The notes under the pieces: generated by a model
The model's database searches: none
Seen by the model: only the letters and a program-made list of their open reading frames with translations
Told to the model about the DNA's origin: nothing
Made by a program: the position numbers and the translations under genes
Assembly: GCA_025352265.1 (NCBI GenBank)
Contig: JANXTS010000010.1
Location: 1-64,000 of the forward strand
DNA length: 64,000 nucleotides
Reading direction: 5' to 3'
Source: Variovorax sp.
GTDB taxonomy: Bacteria; Pseudomonadota; Gammaproteobacteria; Burkholderiales; Burkholderiaceae_C
Shown: piece by piece, positions 48,048 to 57,429 of the stretch
Numbering within the stretch: position 1 is the first letter of the stretch
Layout of the letters: every line of letters begins with the position of its first letter

Positions 48048-48989
48048 ATGAATCTCCACCAGTTCAAGTTCGTACAGGAAGCCGTGCGGCGCAATCTGAA
48101 CCTGACCGAGGCCGCCAAGGCGCTTCACACCTCGCAGCCCGGTGTCTCCAAAGCCATCATCGAGCTCGAAGAAGAGCTCGGCGTCGAGATCTTCGCCCGC
48201 CACGGCAAACGCCTCAAGCGCGTGACGGAACCGGGCCAGCACGTGCTTGCCAGCATCGAATTGATCATGCGCGAGGTAGGCAACCTGAAGCGCATCGGCG
48301 AGCAGTTCAGTGCTGAAGATAGCGGCACGCTGTCGATCGCGACCACGCACACCCAGGCGCGCTACGTGCTGCCCGTGCCAGTCGCCAAGCTGCGCGAGGC
48401 TTATCCCAAGGTAAACGTGAGCCTGCATCAAGGCTCGCCCGATCAGGTGGCGCGCATGGTCATCGACGAGATCGCCGAGATCGGCATCGCGACCGAATCG
48501 CTTTCGGATTACACCGAACTCGTGACGCTGCCCTGCTACGAATGGCAGCACGTGTTGGTGCTGCCGAAGGACCATCCGCTGGCCAACAAGGAGCGCGTAT
48601 CGCTGGAAGACTTGGCGACCGAGCCGCTTATCACATACCACCCGTCTTTCACCGGCCGCACGCGCATCGATGCGGCCTTCGCGCAGAAGAAGTTGACCCC
48701 GCGCATCGCGCTTGAAGCCATCGACTCCGATGTCATCAAGACCTATGTGCGACTTGGCTTGGGTGTCGGTATCGTGGCCGAGATGGCCGTGCGCGACGAC
48801 ACCAATGCCGACCTCGTCGTCAAGCCGATGGGTCATATTTTCGGCACCAACATCGCGCGAGTGGCCTTCAAGCGCAGCGCCTACATGCGCAACTTCGTCT
48901 TCAAATTTGCCGAGTTGCTAAGCGACCGGCTCGACCGCAACCTCATCGCCAAGGCCCTGTCGGGCCACAAGCAAGACTACGAACTATGA
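48048..48989 (+). CDS. cysB: CysB-family LysR regulator
   Basis: The 313-aa protein has the LysR winged helix (LTEAAKALHTSQPGVSKAI, residues 19-37) and a CysB-type effector domain (TTHTQARYVLPVPVAKLREA, HQGSPDQVARMVIDEIAEIG, ITYHPSFTGRTRIDAAF). CysB activates sulfur assimilation genes in response to N-acetylserine. Its stop overlaps the aminotransferase start by 4 bp. Thr100/Thr102-type residues of the inducer pocket (TTHT) are present. Confidence 0.93.
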   Translation: MNLHQFKFVQEAVRRNLNLTEAAKALHTSQPGVSKAIIELEEELGVEIFARHGKRLKRVTEPGQHVLASIELIMREVGNLKRIGEQFSAEDSGTLSIATTHTQARYVLPVPVAKLREAYPKVNVSLHQGSPDQVARMVIDEIAEIGIATESLSDYTELVTLPCYEWQHVLVLPKDHPLANKERVSLEDLATEPLITYHPSFTGRTRIDAAFAQKKLTPRIALEAIDSDVIKTYVRLGLGVGIVAEMAVRDDTNADLVVKPMGHIFGTNIARVAFKRSAYMRNFVFKFAELLSDRLDRNLIAKALSGHKQDYEL

Positions 48990-50149
48990 GCACTGTTCCT
49001 CGAACGCCTGAAGTCGGCACCAAGCTGCCGGCCGTCGGCACCACGATCTTCACGGTGATGTCGGCACTCGCCGCCGAAAAAGGTGCGGTCAATCTTGGCC
49101 AGGGCTTTCCGGATTTCAACTGCGATCCGAAGCTGATCGAAGACGTGACCGCGGCCATGGTGGCCGGCCACAACCAGTACCCTCCAATGCCGGGCATCGC
49201 AGCGTTGCGCGAAGCGATCGCTGCCAAGGTCATGGCGCTGTACGGCCGCAGCTACAACGCCGCGAGCGAGATCACCGTCACCGCGGGTGCCACGCAGGCG
49301 ATCATCACCGCGGTGCTGGCCGTCGTACGGCCGGGCGATGAAGTCATCGTGTTGGAGCCTTGCTACGACAGCTACGTGCCCAACATAGAACTCGCCGGCG
49401 GTACGGTGGTGCGTGTGCCACTCACACCCGGCACGTTCAGGCCCGACTTCGCAAAGATCTCCATGGCGATGACACCGCGCACGCGCGCGATCATCGTCAA
49501 CTCGCCGCACAACCCGAGCGCCACCGTGTGGACCGAAGCCGAGATGCGGCAGCTCGACGCGCTACTCGCTCCGACCGAAGTCTTGCTCATCAGTGACGAG
49601 GTCTACGAGCACATGGTTTACGACGGCGCGCTGCACCAAAGCGCCGCGCGTTTTTCAGGACTCGCGGCGCGCGCTTTCATCGTGAGCAGCTTCGGCAAGA
49701 CCTATCACGTGACCGGCTGGAAGGTCGGCTACGTCGCAGCACCAGCCGTGCTCACGACTGAATTCCGCAAGGTGCATCAGTTCAACGTGTTCACGGTCAA
49801 CACACCGATGCAACACGCGCTGGCCCATTTCATGGGTGATGCGGCGCCCTACCTCGAACTGCCGGCGTTCTATGCGCACAAACGCGATCTGTTCGCTGCC
49901 GGCCTCGCGAAGACCCGCTTCAAGTTGCTGCCGAGCGCCGGCACCTACTTCCAGTGCGTCGACATCGGCGAAGTCAGCGACCTGGGCGAAGCGGACTTCT
50001 GCCAATGGCTCACCAGCGAAATCGGCGTCGCGGCGATTCCGTTGTCTGCCTTCTATGGCGACGGATTCGACCAGCGCGTAGTGCGCTTCTGCTTTGCCAA
50101 AAAAGACGAGACGCTGCGAACCGCGCTCGATCGGCTCGCCAAGCTCTGA
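48986..50149 (+). CDS. Methionine-type PLP aminotransferase (YbdL-like)
   Basis: This 387-aa fold-type I aminotransferase has NLGQGFPDFNCDPKLIEDVT, NQYPPMPGIAALREAIA, NSPHNPSATVWTEAE and the PLP lysine in SSFGKTYHVTGWKVGY. These match the methionine aminotransferase YbdL, which uses methionine and aromatic amino acids. Coupling to cysB by a 4-bp overlap supports a place in sulfur amino-acid metabolism. Confidence 0.9.
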   Translation: MSTVPRTPEVGTKLPAVGTTIFTVMSALAAEKGAVNLGQGFPDFNCDPKLIEDVTAAMVAGHNQYPPMPGIAALREAIAAKVMALYGRSYNAASEITVTAGATQAIITAVLAVVRPGDEVIVLEPCYDSYVPNIELAGGTVVRVPLTPGTFRPDFAKISMAMTPRTRAIIVNSPHNPSATVWTEAEMRQLDALLAPTEVLLISDEVYEHMVYDGALHQSAARFSGLAARAFIVSSFGKTYHVTGWKVGYVAAPAVLTTEFRKVHQFNVFTVNTPMQHALAHFMGDAAPYLELPAFYAHKRDLFAAGLAKTRFKLLPSAGTYFQCVDIGEVSDLGEADFCQWLTSEIGVAAIPLSAFYGDGFDQRVVRFCFAKKDETLRTALDRLAKL

Positions 50150-50256
50150 CACGTTTCGTAGGTGTCCCCTGACTGCCGAAGGGGCTTCATTCCCTAGGCC
50201 GAGAAAGGTCTGGGGCAGATGATGGCAGCTCTTTTCAAAGGCTCCTGGAGAACCCC

Positions 50257-50415
50257 ATGTCTGTATCGCTCATCGTGCTCGTTATCGTCATCCTGCTTTT
50301 GGTGGGCGCCCTACCCACCTGGGGACACAGCCGCAGTTGGGGCTACGGCCCAAGCGGCGGCCTGGGCCTGGTGCTGATCGTCGTCATCGTGTTGTTGCTG
50401 ATGGGCCGCATATGA
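50257..50415 (+). CDS. DUF3309 small membrane protein, too short for the track
   Basis: ATG 50257 after CTGGAG gives 52 aa. Two hydrophobic segments (LIVLVIVILLLVGALPTW and GLGLVLIVVIVLLLMG) flank WGHSRSWGYGPSGG, the DUF3309 signature. These proteins are widespread in proteobacteria and often stress-induced; the function is unknown. A terminator follows. Confidence 0.88.
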   Translation: MSVSLIVLVIVILLLVGALPTWGHSRSWGYGPSGGLGLVLIVVIVLLLMGRI

Positions 50416-50437
50416 CAACCGCTCGCTGAGCAAAGGA

Positions 50438-50463
50438 AAAGCCCGCTTCCGCGGGCTTTTTTT
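50438..50463 (+). terminator. Terminator after the DUF3309 gene
   Basis: AAAGCCCGC-TTCC-GCGGGCTTTTTTT lies about 22 bp after the stop. Confidence 0.85.
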
Positions 50464-50494
50464 CGCATCACACATGATCGCGTGGGCCAAGGGA

Positions 50495-53400
50495 TCACGT
50501 GTGTAACTGCGACCACGCTTTGTCGAGCCGCTTGATGCTCACCGGCTGCGGCGTGCGCAGCTCCTGTGCGAAGAAGCTGACGCGCAGCTCTTCGAGCAAC
50601 CACCGAAACTCGCTCATGCGCTCATCCGTCACCCCCTTGCGCTCGACAACCAAGCGCCAGTAACGATGCTCTTGCAACCGCAGTTCGGCCAGCTTGGCGG
50701 CATCGCGCGCTGGGTCGGCGCGCAGCTTGTCGAGCCGCAAGGTGATGGCCTTGAGGTAGCGCGCGAAGTGCTGCAGCTGTGGCCACGGCGTGTCGACTAA
50801 AAATCGCTTGCCGACGAGCCGCTGCAGTTGCTGCGCGGCATCCGCGGTGCTGTCGAGCTGCACCTTGGTGTCCTTGATCTTGCGCACCGCCGCGGCATAG
50901 TCGACGAGGATGGCGCCGGTCAGCCGTGCCACTTCATTGGCTATCAACGTCAAGCGGCCACGGCCCTCTTCGATGCGCCGCTTGAAAGCGAACTCGTCAG
51001 CCGGCAGCGGCTCCGGCAAGAACGCCCGATCAAGCGCAACTTCGATGATTTGCGCGCGCAATTCATCGGCCGTACCGAGCGGCATGTACGCAACCGCCAT
51101 TTTCTGCAGATCGGGAATGTTCTTTTCAAGGTACTTGAGCGCATCCTTGAGCTGCAGCGCGACAAGCCGGCGCAGGCCTGCGCGGTGCTTCGCCGCTGCG
51201 ACGGCAGGTTCGTCGAAGACCTCTATGGTCACCGCATCGCCAGCATCGAGCAGTGCCGGAAAACCGATCAGCGACTGCGAGCCGCGACGAACTTCCATTA
51301 GCTCCGGCAGCTCGCCGAAAGTCCATCCGGTGTAGCGCTGGCCTGCGGGCAGCGAGGGCGTTGGAGTCGCATTGCTGCGCGCGCCCGGCTCGACCTTGCC
51401 CATTGGCTTGTTACCGCCGGTGGCTTCGGCATCCGAAGCGTCAGACGCCGTCCTCACCTTCACATTGAGCCCCGCCAGCGCTTGAAACGCGCCACGCGCT
51501 TGCGCCCCCAGCTCGGCCTTCAGCGCGCCGAGGTTGCGCCCCATGCCGAGCTGTCGCCCATGTTCGTCCACGACCCGCAAATTCATGAACAGATGCGGCG
51601 GCAGCATGTCGGGCTTGAAGTCGGCCCGCATCACGTCGATGCTCGTCATGTCGCGCACCCGCTTGAGCAACACGTCGGTCAAGGAGCCGGCGCCGAACGA
51701 CTCGGGCACGGACAACGCCGCGAGCAGCTTTTCTGCTGTGGCGGGCAGCGGTACCAAACGCGAACGCGGACGCTGCGGCAGACTTTTCAGCAGCGCCTGA
51801 ATCTTGTCTTTCAGCATGCCGGTAACCAGCCATTCGCAGCGCTCTTCGCTCACCTGGTTGAGCACGAAGAGCGGCACGCTGACGGTGAGCCCGTCTTTCG
51901 CATCGCCGGGTTCGTGCAGATAGGTGGCGGCGCAATCGACACCACCAAGCCGCACGGTAGGCGGGAACGATTGCGTCGTGATACCGGCGGCGGTGTGCCG
52001 CATCAGCTCGTCGCGCGTCAGGTACAAGAGGCGTGGTTGATCGTGCGACGCGTGCCGGTACCAATTCTCGAACGTGATGCCGCTCGCCACGTCGGCCGGC
52101 AACTGGGCGTCGTAGTACGCGTAGATCAGTTCGTCGTCGACCAGCACGTCTTGCCGACGCGCCTTGTGCTCGAGTCCTTCGACCTCACGCACCAGCTTGC
52201 GGTTGGCGACGAGAAAAGGAAACCTGCTTTCCCATTGGCCAGCAACCAGCGCTTCTCGAATGAAGATCTCGCGTGCCGCCACCGGGTCGACCTTGGTGAA
52301 ATCGACGCGCCGCCCGCTGTAGACCACCAGGCCGTACAAAGTCGCGCGCTCGAGGGCGGACACTTGCGCGCCCTTCTTTTCCCAGTGCGGATCCAGCAAC
52401 TGCTTTTTCAGCAGATGCCCACCGACCTCTTCCAGCCATTGCGGCTCGATGTTGGCGATGCCACGCCCGAAGAGCCGCGTCGTTTCGACCAACTCCGCGG
52501 CGACGATCCAGCGACCTGGTTTCTTGCGCAGATGCGCACCCGGATGCGGATAGAACTTGATGCCGCGCGCGCCCAGGTACTCGCCTGATGGCCCCGAGCC
52601 GGTCGATGGGCGCGGTCCTGCGCTCGTCGAAGGATCTTCCATCTTCCAGCCGACGTTGCCGAGCAAGCCGGCCAGCATCGACAGATGCAACGCGTCGTAG
52701 CTCGCAGGCTGTGGGTTCAGCGGCCACTTGTGCTCTGTGACGACGGTCAGCAGCTGCGAATGCGTGTCGCGCCATTCGCGAACGCGCCGGATGTTGACGA
52801 AGTTCTGGCGCAGCAACTGCTCGTACTGGCGGTTGCTGAGCTTGTGCGTTGGGGCAAAGGCACCCTCACTCCCGCCCTGCCCCGCTTGCGAAAGAGGGGG
52901 TGCCATGCGCTGCGCGATCGGCAGCACAGCGGCGCTGGGTCGCTTCGGCTCACCGCCGTGCATCTGGCGCCGGGTCGTCGGTGCACTACCGCCACGTGCA
53001 TCGCCAAGCCATTTCCACAGGGTCAGGTAGCCGCTGAACTCGCTCTTCTCGTCGTCGAACTTGGCGTGCGCCTGATCCGCCTGCTGCTGCGCCTCCATTG
53101 GCCTGTCACGCACGTCTTGCACGCTGAGGGCCGAGGCGATGACCAGCACCTCTTCCAGCGCCCCGCGCGACCGCGCTTCCAGGATCATTCGACCCACGCG
53201 CGGGTCGAGCGGCAGGCGCGCCAGCTCGGCACCGGTCGCGGTCAGCTCGTTGTTGTCGTCGACCGCGCCCAGCTCGTTAAGCAACTGGTAGCCATCGGAG
53301 ATGGCACGCGATGACGGCGCTTCGAGAAACGGGAACTCCGAAACGTCGCGCAGCCGCAGCGCCTTCATCCGCAAGATGACGCCGGCCAATGACGAGCGCA

Positions 53401-54541
53401 GGATTTCCGGATCGGTAAAGCGTGGTCGGCCTTCGAAGTCCTTCTCGTCGTAAAGACGTATGCAAATGCCGTCGGCCACGCGTCCGCAACGACCAGCGCG
53501 CTGGTTGGCGGCAGCCTGGCTAATGGGCTCGACCAGCAGCTGCTCTACCTTGCTTCGGAAGCTGTACCGCTTGACGCGCGCCGTGCCGACGTCGATCACG
53601 TAACGCGTGCCCGGCACGGTCAGCGAAGTCTCCGCCACGTTGGTTGCGAGCACGATGCGCCGCCCGGTGTGGCCGTCGAAGATGCGGTCCTGCTCGGCCG
53701 GCGACAGGCGCGCAAAGAGCGGCAGCACTTCGGCGTTGCGCATCAGCGGACTGTGGCTCAGATGGCCGCGCAGATAGTCTGCCGCCTCGCGGATCTCGCG
53801 CTCGCCCGGCAGGAAGACCAGGATGTCCCCGACGTGGTGTGGGTCGCGCCAGAGCTCGTCGACTCCATCTGCGATGGCGTTGTTCAGGTCGTAATCGCGC
53901 GACTCTTCGAAGGGCCGGTAGCGCTGCTCGACCGGGAAGGTGCGGCCCGAGACGTAGATGATCGGCGCCGGACCGTTCCTCGACGCGAAGTGCGTCGCAA
54001 AGCGATCGGCGTCGATGGTCGCCGAGGTCACGATGATTTTGAGGTCGGGCCGCCGCGGCAGGATCTCGCGCAGATAGCCCAGCAAGAAGTCGATGTTCAA
54101 AGAGCGCTCGTGTGCCTCGTCGATGATGATCGTGTCGTAGGCCTTCAGCAACGGATCGGTCTGCGTTTCGGCCAGCAAGATGCCGTCGGTCATCAGCTTG
54201 ACCGAGGCGTCGCGACTCAATCGATCCTGAAAACGCACCTTGAAGCCGACCACGTCACCGAGTGGCGTCTTCAGTTCCTCCGCGATGCGCTTGGCCACCG
54301 AACTGGCGGCGATGCGCCGCGGCTGCGTGTGGCCGATCAGCTTGCCTTGCCCCGGGGGCTTGTTCAGCTTGCCGCGGCCGAGCAGCAAGGCAATCTTCGG
54401 CAACTGCGTGGTTTTGCCCGAACCGGTCTCTCCGCAAACGATGACGACCTGATTTGCCTCGATGGCGGCGGCAATTTCGTCGCGCCGGGCAGACACCGGC
54501 AGCGATTCGGGGAACTCGATCTTTAAAAGGGTCAACGACAA
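50495..54541 (-). CDS. hrpA: ATP-dependent RNA helicase HrpA
   Basis: This 1348-aa DEAH-box helicase has GETGSGKTTQ (residues 37-46), DEAH at 141-144, TSATI, and motif VI QRAGRCGR. HA2 and OB domains and the long DUF3418 C-terminus (WRLVVERKGVTDERMSEFRW) follow. HrpA resolves stalled ribosomes and acts in mRNA processing. A low-complexity insertion (about residues 510-560 and 650-665) rich in Pro/Gly/Ser is unusual relative to E. coli. Its start is 78 bp from argA on the other strand. Confidence 0.97.
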   Translation of the reverse strand: MSLTLLKIEFPESLPVSARRDEIAAAIEANQVVIVCGETGSGKTTQLPKIALLLGRGKLNKPPGQGKLIGHTQPRRIAASSVAKRIAEELKTPLGDVVGFKVRFQDRLSRDASVKLMTDGILLAETQTDPLLKAYDTIIIDEAHERSLNIDFLLGYLREILPRRPDLKIIVTSATIDADRFATHFASRNGPAPIIYVSGRTFPVEQRYRPFEESRDYDLNNAIADGVDELWRDPHHVGDILVFLPGEREIREAADYLRGHLSHSPLMRNAEVLPLFARLSPAEQDRIFDGHTGRRIVLATNVAETSLTVPGTRYVIDVGTARVKRYSFRSKVEQLLVEPISQAAANQRAGRCGRVADGICIRLYDEKDFEGRPRFTDPEILRSSLAGVILRMKALRLRDVSEFPFLEAPSSRAISDGYQLLNELGAVDDNNELTATGAELARLPLDPRVGRMILEARSRGALEEVLVIASALSVQDVRDRPMEAQQQADQAHAKFDDEKSEFSGYLTLWKWLGDARGGSAPTTRRQMHGGEPKRPSAAVLPIAQRMAPPLSQAGQGGSEGAFAPTHKLSNRQYEQLLRQNFVNIRRVREWRDTHSQLLTVVTEHKWPLNPQPASYDALHLSMLAGLLGNVGWKMEDPSTSAGPRPSTGSGPSGEYLGARGIKFYPHPGAHLRKKPGRWIVAAELVETTRLFGRGIANIEPQWLEEVGGHLLKKQLLDPHWEKKGAQVSALERATLYGLVVYSGRRVDFTKVDPVAAREIFIREALVAGQWESRFPFLVANRKLVREVEGLEHKARRQDVLVDDELIYAYYDAQLPADVASGITFENWYRHASHDQPRLLYLTRDELMRHTAAGITTQSFPPTVRLGGVDCAATYLHEPGDAKDGLTVSVPLFVLNQVSEERCEWLVTGMLKDKIQALLKSLPQRPRSRLVPLPATAEKLLAALSVPESFGAGSLTDVLLKRVRDMTSIDVMRADFKPDMLPPHLFMNLRVVDEHGRQLGMGRNLGALKAELGAQARGAFQALAGLNVKVRTASDASDAEATGGNKPMGKVEPGARSNATPTPSLPAGQRYTGWTFGELPELMEVRRGSQSLIGFPALLDAGDAVTIEVFDEPAVAAAKHRAGLRRLVALQLKDALKYLEKNIPDLQKMAVAYMPLGTADELRAQIIEVALDRAFLPEPLPADEFAFKRRIEEGRGRLTLIANEVARLTGAILVDYAAAVRKIKDTKVQLDSTADAAQQLQRLVGKRFLVDTPWPQLQHFARYLKAITLRLDKLRADPARDAAKLAELRLQEHRYWRLVVERKGVTDERMSEFRWLLEELRVSFFAQELRTPQPVSIKRLDKAWSQLHT

Positions 54542-54619
54542 GGCGGGCAGTTCGGGGAAAATCGCCGATTATCTTGCGCCCGGCCAAATCGGCATCAGCT
54601 CTGCATTACCCACCCTTCA

Positions 54620-55966
54620 ATGTCCACTGTCTTCAATTTCACCTTCGTGCCCTGGTTCCGCTCGGTGGCGCCCTACATCCACACGCACCGGGGCAAGACC
54701 TTCGTGGTGGCGCTGGCAGGTGAGGCGATCGCCGCCGGCAAGCTGCAGAACATCGCGCAAGACCTGGCGCTGATCCAGTCGATGGGCGTCAAGGTCGTGC
54801 TGGTGCACGGCTTTCGGCCGCAGGTCAACGAGCAGCTTCGCGCCAAGGGCCATGAGGCCAAGTATTCGCATGGCATGCGCATCACCGACGAGGTGGCGCT
54901 CGATTCGGCGCAAGAAGCCGCCGGCCAGTTGCGCTACGAAATCGAAGCCGCATTCAGCCAGGGCCTGCCAAATACGCCGATGGCCGGCTCCACGGTGCGC
55001 GTGATCTCAGGCAACTTCATCACCGCACGCCCGGTGGGCGTCGTCGACGGCGTCGACTTCAAGCATTCGGGGTTGGTGCGCAAGGTCGATGCAGTGGGTA
55101 TCCGCCGAACACTGGAGTTCGGCGCGATGGTGCTGATGTCGCCCTTCGGGTTCTCACCCACTGGCGAGGCCTTCAACCTCACGATGGAAGAGGTCGCGAC
55201 CAGCGTGGCGATCTCGATCCAGGCCGACAAGCTCATCTTTTTGACCGAAGTGCCGGGCATTCGCATGGACAGCGAACTGCCCGAGAGCGAAGACAACCCC
55301 ATCGACACCGAACTGCCGCTCGCCGCCGCTGAAAAGCTGCTGGCCTCGCTGCCGCCGCCGCAGCGTCCGACGGACACGGCGTTTTATTTGCAGCACTGCG
55401 TGAAGGCGTGCAAGGCCGGCGTCGAGCGCAACCACATCCTGCCCTTCGCGCTCGACGGCGCGCTGCTGCTCGAGGTGTATGTGCACGACGGCGTCGGCAC
55501 GATGGTGATCGATGAAAAGCTGGAGTCTTTGCGCGAAGCGACAGCAGACGACATCGGCGGCATCCTGCAACTGATCGAGCCGTTCGAGCGCGACGGCACG
55601 CTGGTAAAACGCGACCGCACGGAGATTGAGCGTGACGTCGGTCAATACACCGTCATCGAGCACGACGGCGTGATCTTCGGCTGCGCTGCGCTCTACCCGT
55701 ACCCAGAGGCTCGCACTGCCGAGATGGCCGCGCTGACGGTGTCGCCCAACGTGCAATCGCAAGGCGACGGCGAGCGCATCCTGAAACGCGTGGAGCAACG
55801 CGCCAAGGCGATGGGGCTGGAAAGCATCTTCGTCTTGACCACGCGCACCATGCACTGGTTCATCAAGCGGGGCTTCGAGCAGGTCAACCCGGAGTGGCTG
55901 CCTGATGCGCGCAAGCGCAAGTACAACTGGGATCGCAAGAGCCTTGTGTTGGTCAAGAAGCTCTGA
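54620..55966 (+). CDS. argA: Amino-acid N-acetyltransferase (N-acetylglutamate synthase)
   Basis: This enzyme makes N-acetylglutamate, the first step of arginine synthesis. The 448-aa protein has an amino-acid kinase-like domain (residues about 20-290, FVVALAGEAIAAGKLQNIAQ, VLVHGFRPQVNEQL) that binds arginine, and a C-terminal GNAT domain (IFGCAALYPYPEARTAEMAA, QGDGERILKRVEQRAKAMG). The length and order match proteobacterial ArgA. Accessory DNA begins right after its stop. Confidence 0.96.
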   Translation: MSTVFNFTFVPWFRSVAPYIHTHRGKTFVVALAGEAIAAGKLQNIAQDLALIQSMGVKVVLVHGFRPQVNEQLRAKGHEAKYSHGMRITDEVALDSAQEAAGQLRYEIEAAFSQGLPNTPMAGSTVRVISGNFITARPVGVVDGVDFKHSGLVRKVDAVGIRRTLEFGAMVLMSPFGFSPTGEAFNLTMEEVATSVAISIQADKLIFLTEVPGIRMDSELPESEDNPIDTELPLAAAEKLLASLPPPQRPTDTAFYLQHCVKACKAGVERNHILPFALDGALLLEVYVHDGVGTMVIDEKLESLREATADDIGGILQLIEPFERDGTLVKRDRTEIERDVGQYTVIEHDGVIFGCAALYPYPEARTAEMAALTVSPNVQSQGDGERILKRVEQRAKAMGLESIFVLTTRTMHWFIKRGFEQVNPEWLPDARKRKYNWDRKSLVLVKKL

Positions 55967-56170
55967 CCATCACAGCGTCGGCTTCCACCCCTGGCTCACG
56001 ATTCAATTGGCGCGGTGGCTCACTTCTACTTCGGCGCGGACAAAGATCCTGATCTTCATCCTCATCGATGGTTGGAGCTTGCTGCTGGAGGGGCTGGTGG
56101 GCAGTTTCCATTGAGCGTCGGGTCGGCAAGGCCAGACTAAACGAGTCGACCCTGCGTCCGATGAACTGCA
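55967..56170. other. 204-bp non-coding left flank of a transposase gene
   Basis: This stretch after argA holds no convincing ORF. It probably contains the left end of the element carrying the next gene. No inverted repeat matching the right flank was recognised by eye. Confidence 0.35.
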
Positions 56171-57127
56171 ATGCTGATCCTTCTTGCATCCTGTCTGGCG
56201 CTGGCGTCCATCGATGCCGCGTGGACCTGCGCCTGTTGGTTCCACTGCGCATACCGCCGCCGCGCCCGTAAGCCAAGGCGTCATCATCCCCGCAGGGCAG
56301 CGATCCTTGCCAGCGACAGTCCCGGCAAGACGCCGTCGCGCTTCGCACATTGGCGCAGCAAGCCAGAGTGGGCATGCAGGGAGGTGATCTACCTTGCAGC
56401 ACACGGTCGGAGTTGCCGCGAAATCGAGGCTCTATTCAACCGGAAACATGGCGTCTATATGACGGTCGGCCACAGCTGGGTGGCCGAATACATCAAGGGC
56501 CATGCCGCGGAGATCGCCGAGCGCCGACACGCCATGCGGCGCAACCCGCCCGCCTTCTTCGCAGTCAATCACACCTGGGCGCTGGACCTGACCTTCCTGA
56601 TCAACGACCAGGGCTTCGCCTTCACCATGCTCGGCATCATCGACCACGGCTCGCGCCGGCTCCTGTGCCTGAAGCAGTTGCCGCGCAAGTGCACGCTGAC
56701 CTTGCTGGGCCACCTGTTCTTGACCATGGCACGTTGCGGCGTACCGGCCACGATCCGCACCGACAACGAATCCATGTTTGTGAGCGCGTTGTGGAACGCG
56801 GTGTTTGCGGCGCTGGGCATTTGCCACCGACGCAGCCGGCCGGCTTGCCCATGGCAGAACGGAAGAATCGAACGCCTGTTCGGCACGCTCAAGCCGCTGC
56901 TCAAATCGATCAGGCCGAACACCGTCAAGGCCCTTCGCCAAACGCTTGCCGAGTTCACCTGGTTCTACAACCACATGCAGGTCCATCAGAACCTCAGGGG
57001 GCTCACGCCGGTGGAAGTGTGGAACGGCAAGACGCTGGCCGATGTACAGCAAGCCCACATGCGTAGCAATGGACGATGGGTGCAGGCACACGATGGTCGG
57101 CTGACCGGCTATCACGCTCGATGTTGA
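56171..57127 (+). CDS. DDE (rve-type) transposase with hydrophobic N-terminus
   Basis: The 318-aa protein starts with a hydrophobic segment (MLILLASCLALASIDAAWTC). A helix-turn-helix-like region follows (AAHGRSCREIEALFNRKHG) and then the integrase core with Asp139 (WALDLTF), Asp198 (RTDNES) and Glu234 (GRIERLFG), spaced D-58-D-35-E. The catalytic triad is complete. The C-terminus has YNHMQVHQNLRGLTPVEVW, typical of IS3/IS481-like enzymes. It has no upstream orfA, so it belongs to a single-ORF transposase group. It marks the start of the accessory region. Confidence 0.85.
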   Translation: MLILLASCLALASIDAAWTCACWFHCAYRRRARKPRRHHPRRAAILASDSPGKTPSRFAHWRSKPEWACREVIYLAAHGRSCREIEALFNRKHGVYMTVGHSWVAEYIKGHAAEIAERRHAMRRNPPAFFAVNHTWALDLTFLINDQGFAFTMLGIIDHGSRRLLCLKQLPRKCTLTLLGHLFLTMARCGVPATIRTDNESMFVSALWNAVFAALGICHRRSRPACPWQNGRIERLFGTLKPLLKSIRPNTVKALRQTLAEFTWFYNHMQVHQNLRGLTPVEVWNGKTLADVQQAHMRSNGRWVQAHDGRLTGYHARC

Positions 57128-57429
57128 TGAACTGCGACGAACAAGGCAGTAGCCAAGCAGTGATTCAGTTTGTGTGCGCAAGGCACGGGAATCAACTCGG
57201 CTTGATGACGAAAACCTGGCAACAAAGTGGCAAATCACAACGTGCCGAACATACGCCGAGTTACCAGAATGACGGACTCACTGCGATCCGGCATGGTCTG
57301 ACAGTTTGAAAAGCGGCACCACGCAGATGGCAGAGGTCACGAATTCATGTGGACAGGACAATTAACACAGCAACGACTGCGCGCACGAGGCCCTGCAGTC
57401 GTTCACTTCCATCAAGAGGCAAGAAGACC
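57128..57429. other. 302-bp non-coding stretch with a 9-bp inverted repeat
   Basis: No gene is seen between the transposase and the exonuclease. AACGACTGC (57372-57380) and its complement GCAGTCGTT (57395-57403) form a perfect hairpin with a 14-nt loop, ending 26 bp before the exonuclease ATG. It may be an operator, an attenuator or an element end. Confidence 0.5.

Noticed and set aside
56432-57238. 268-aa minus-strand ORF
   Set aside because: It is antisense to the DDE transposase and has no recognisable domain.
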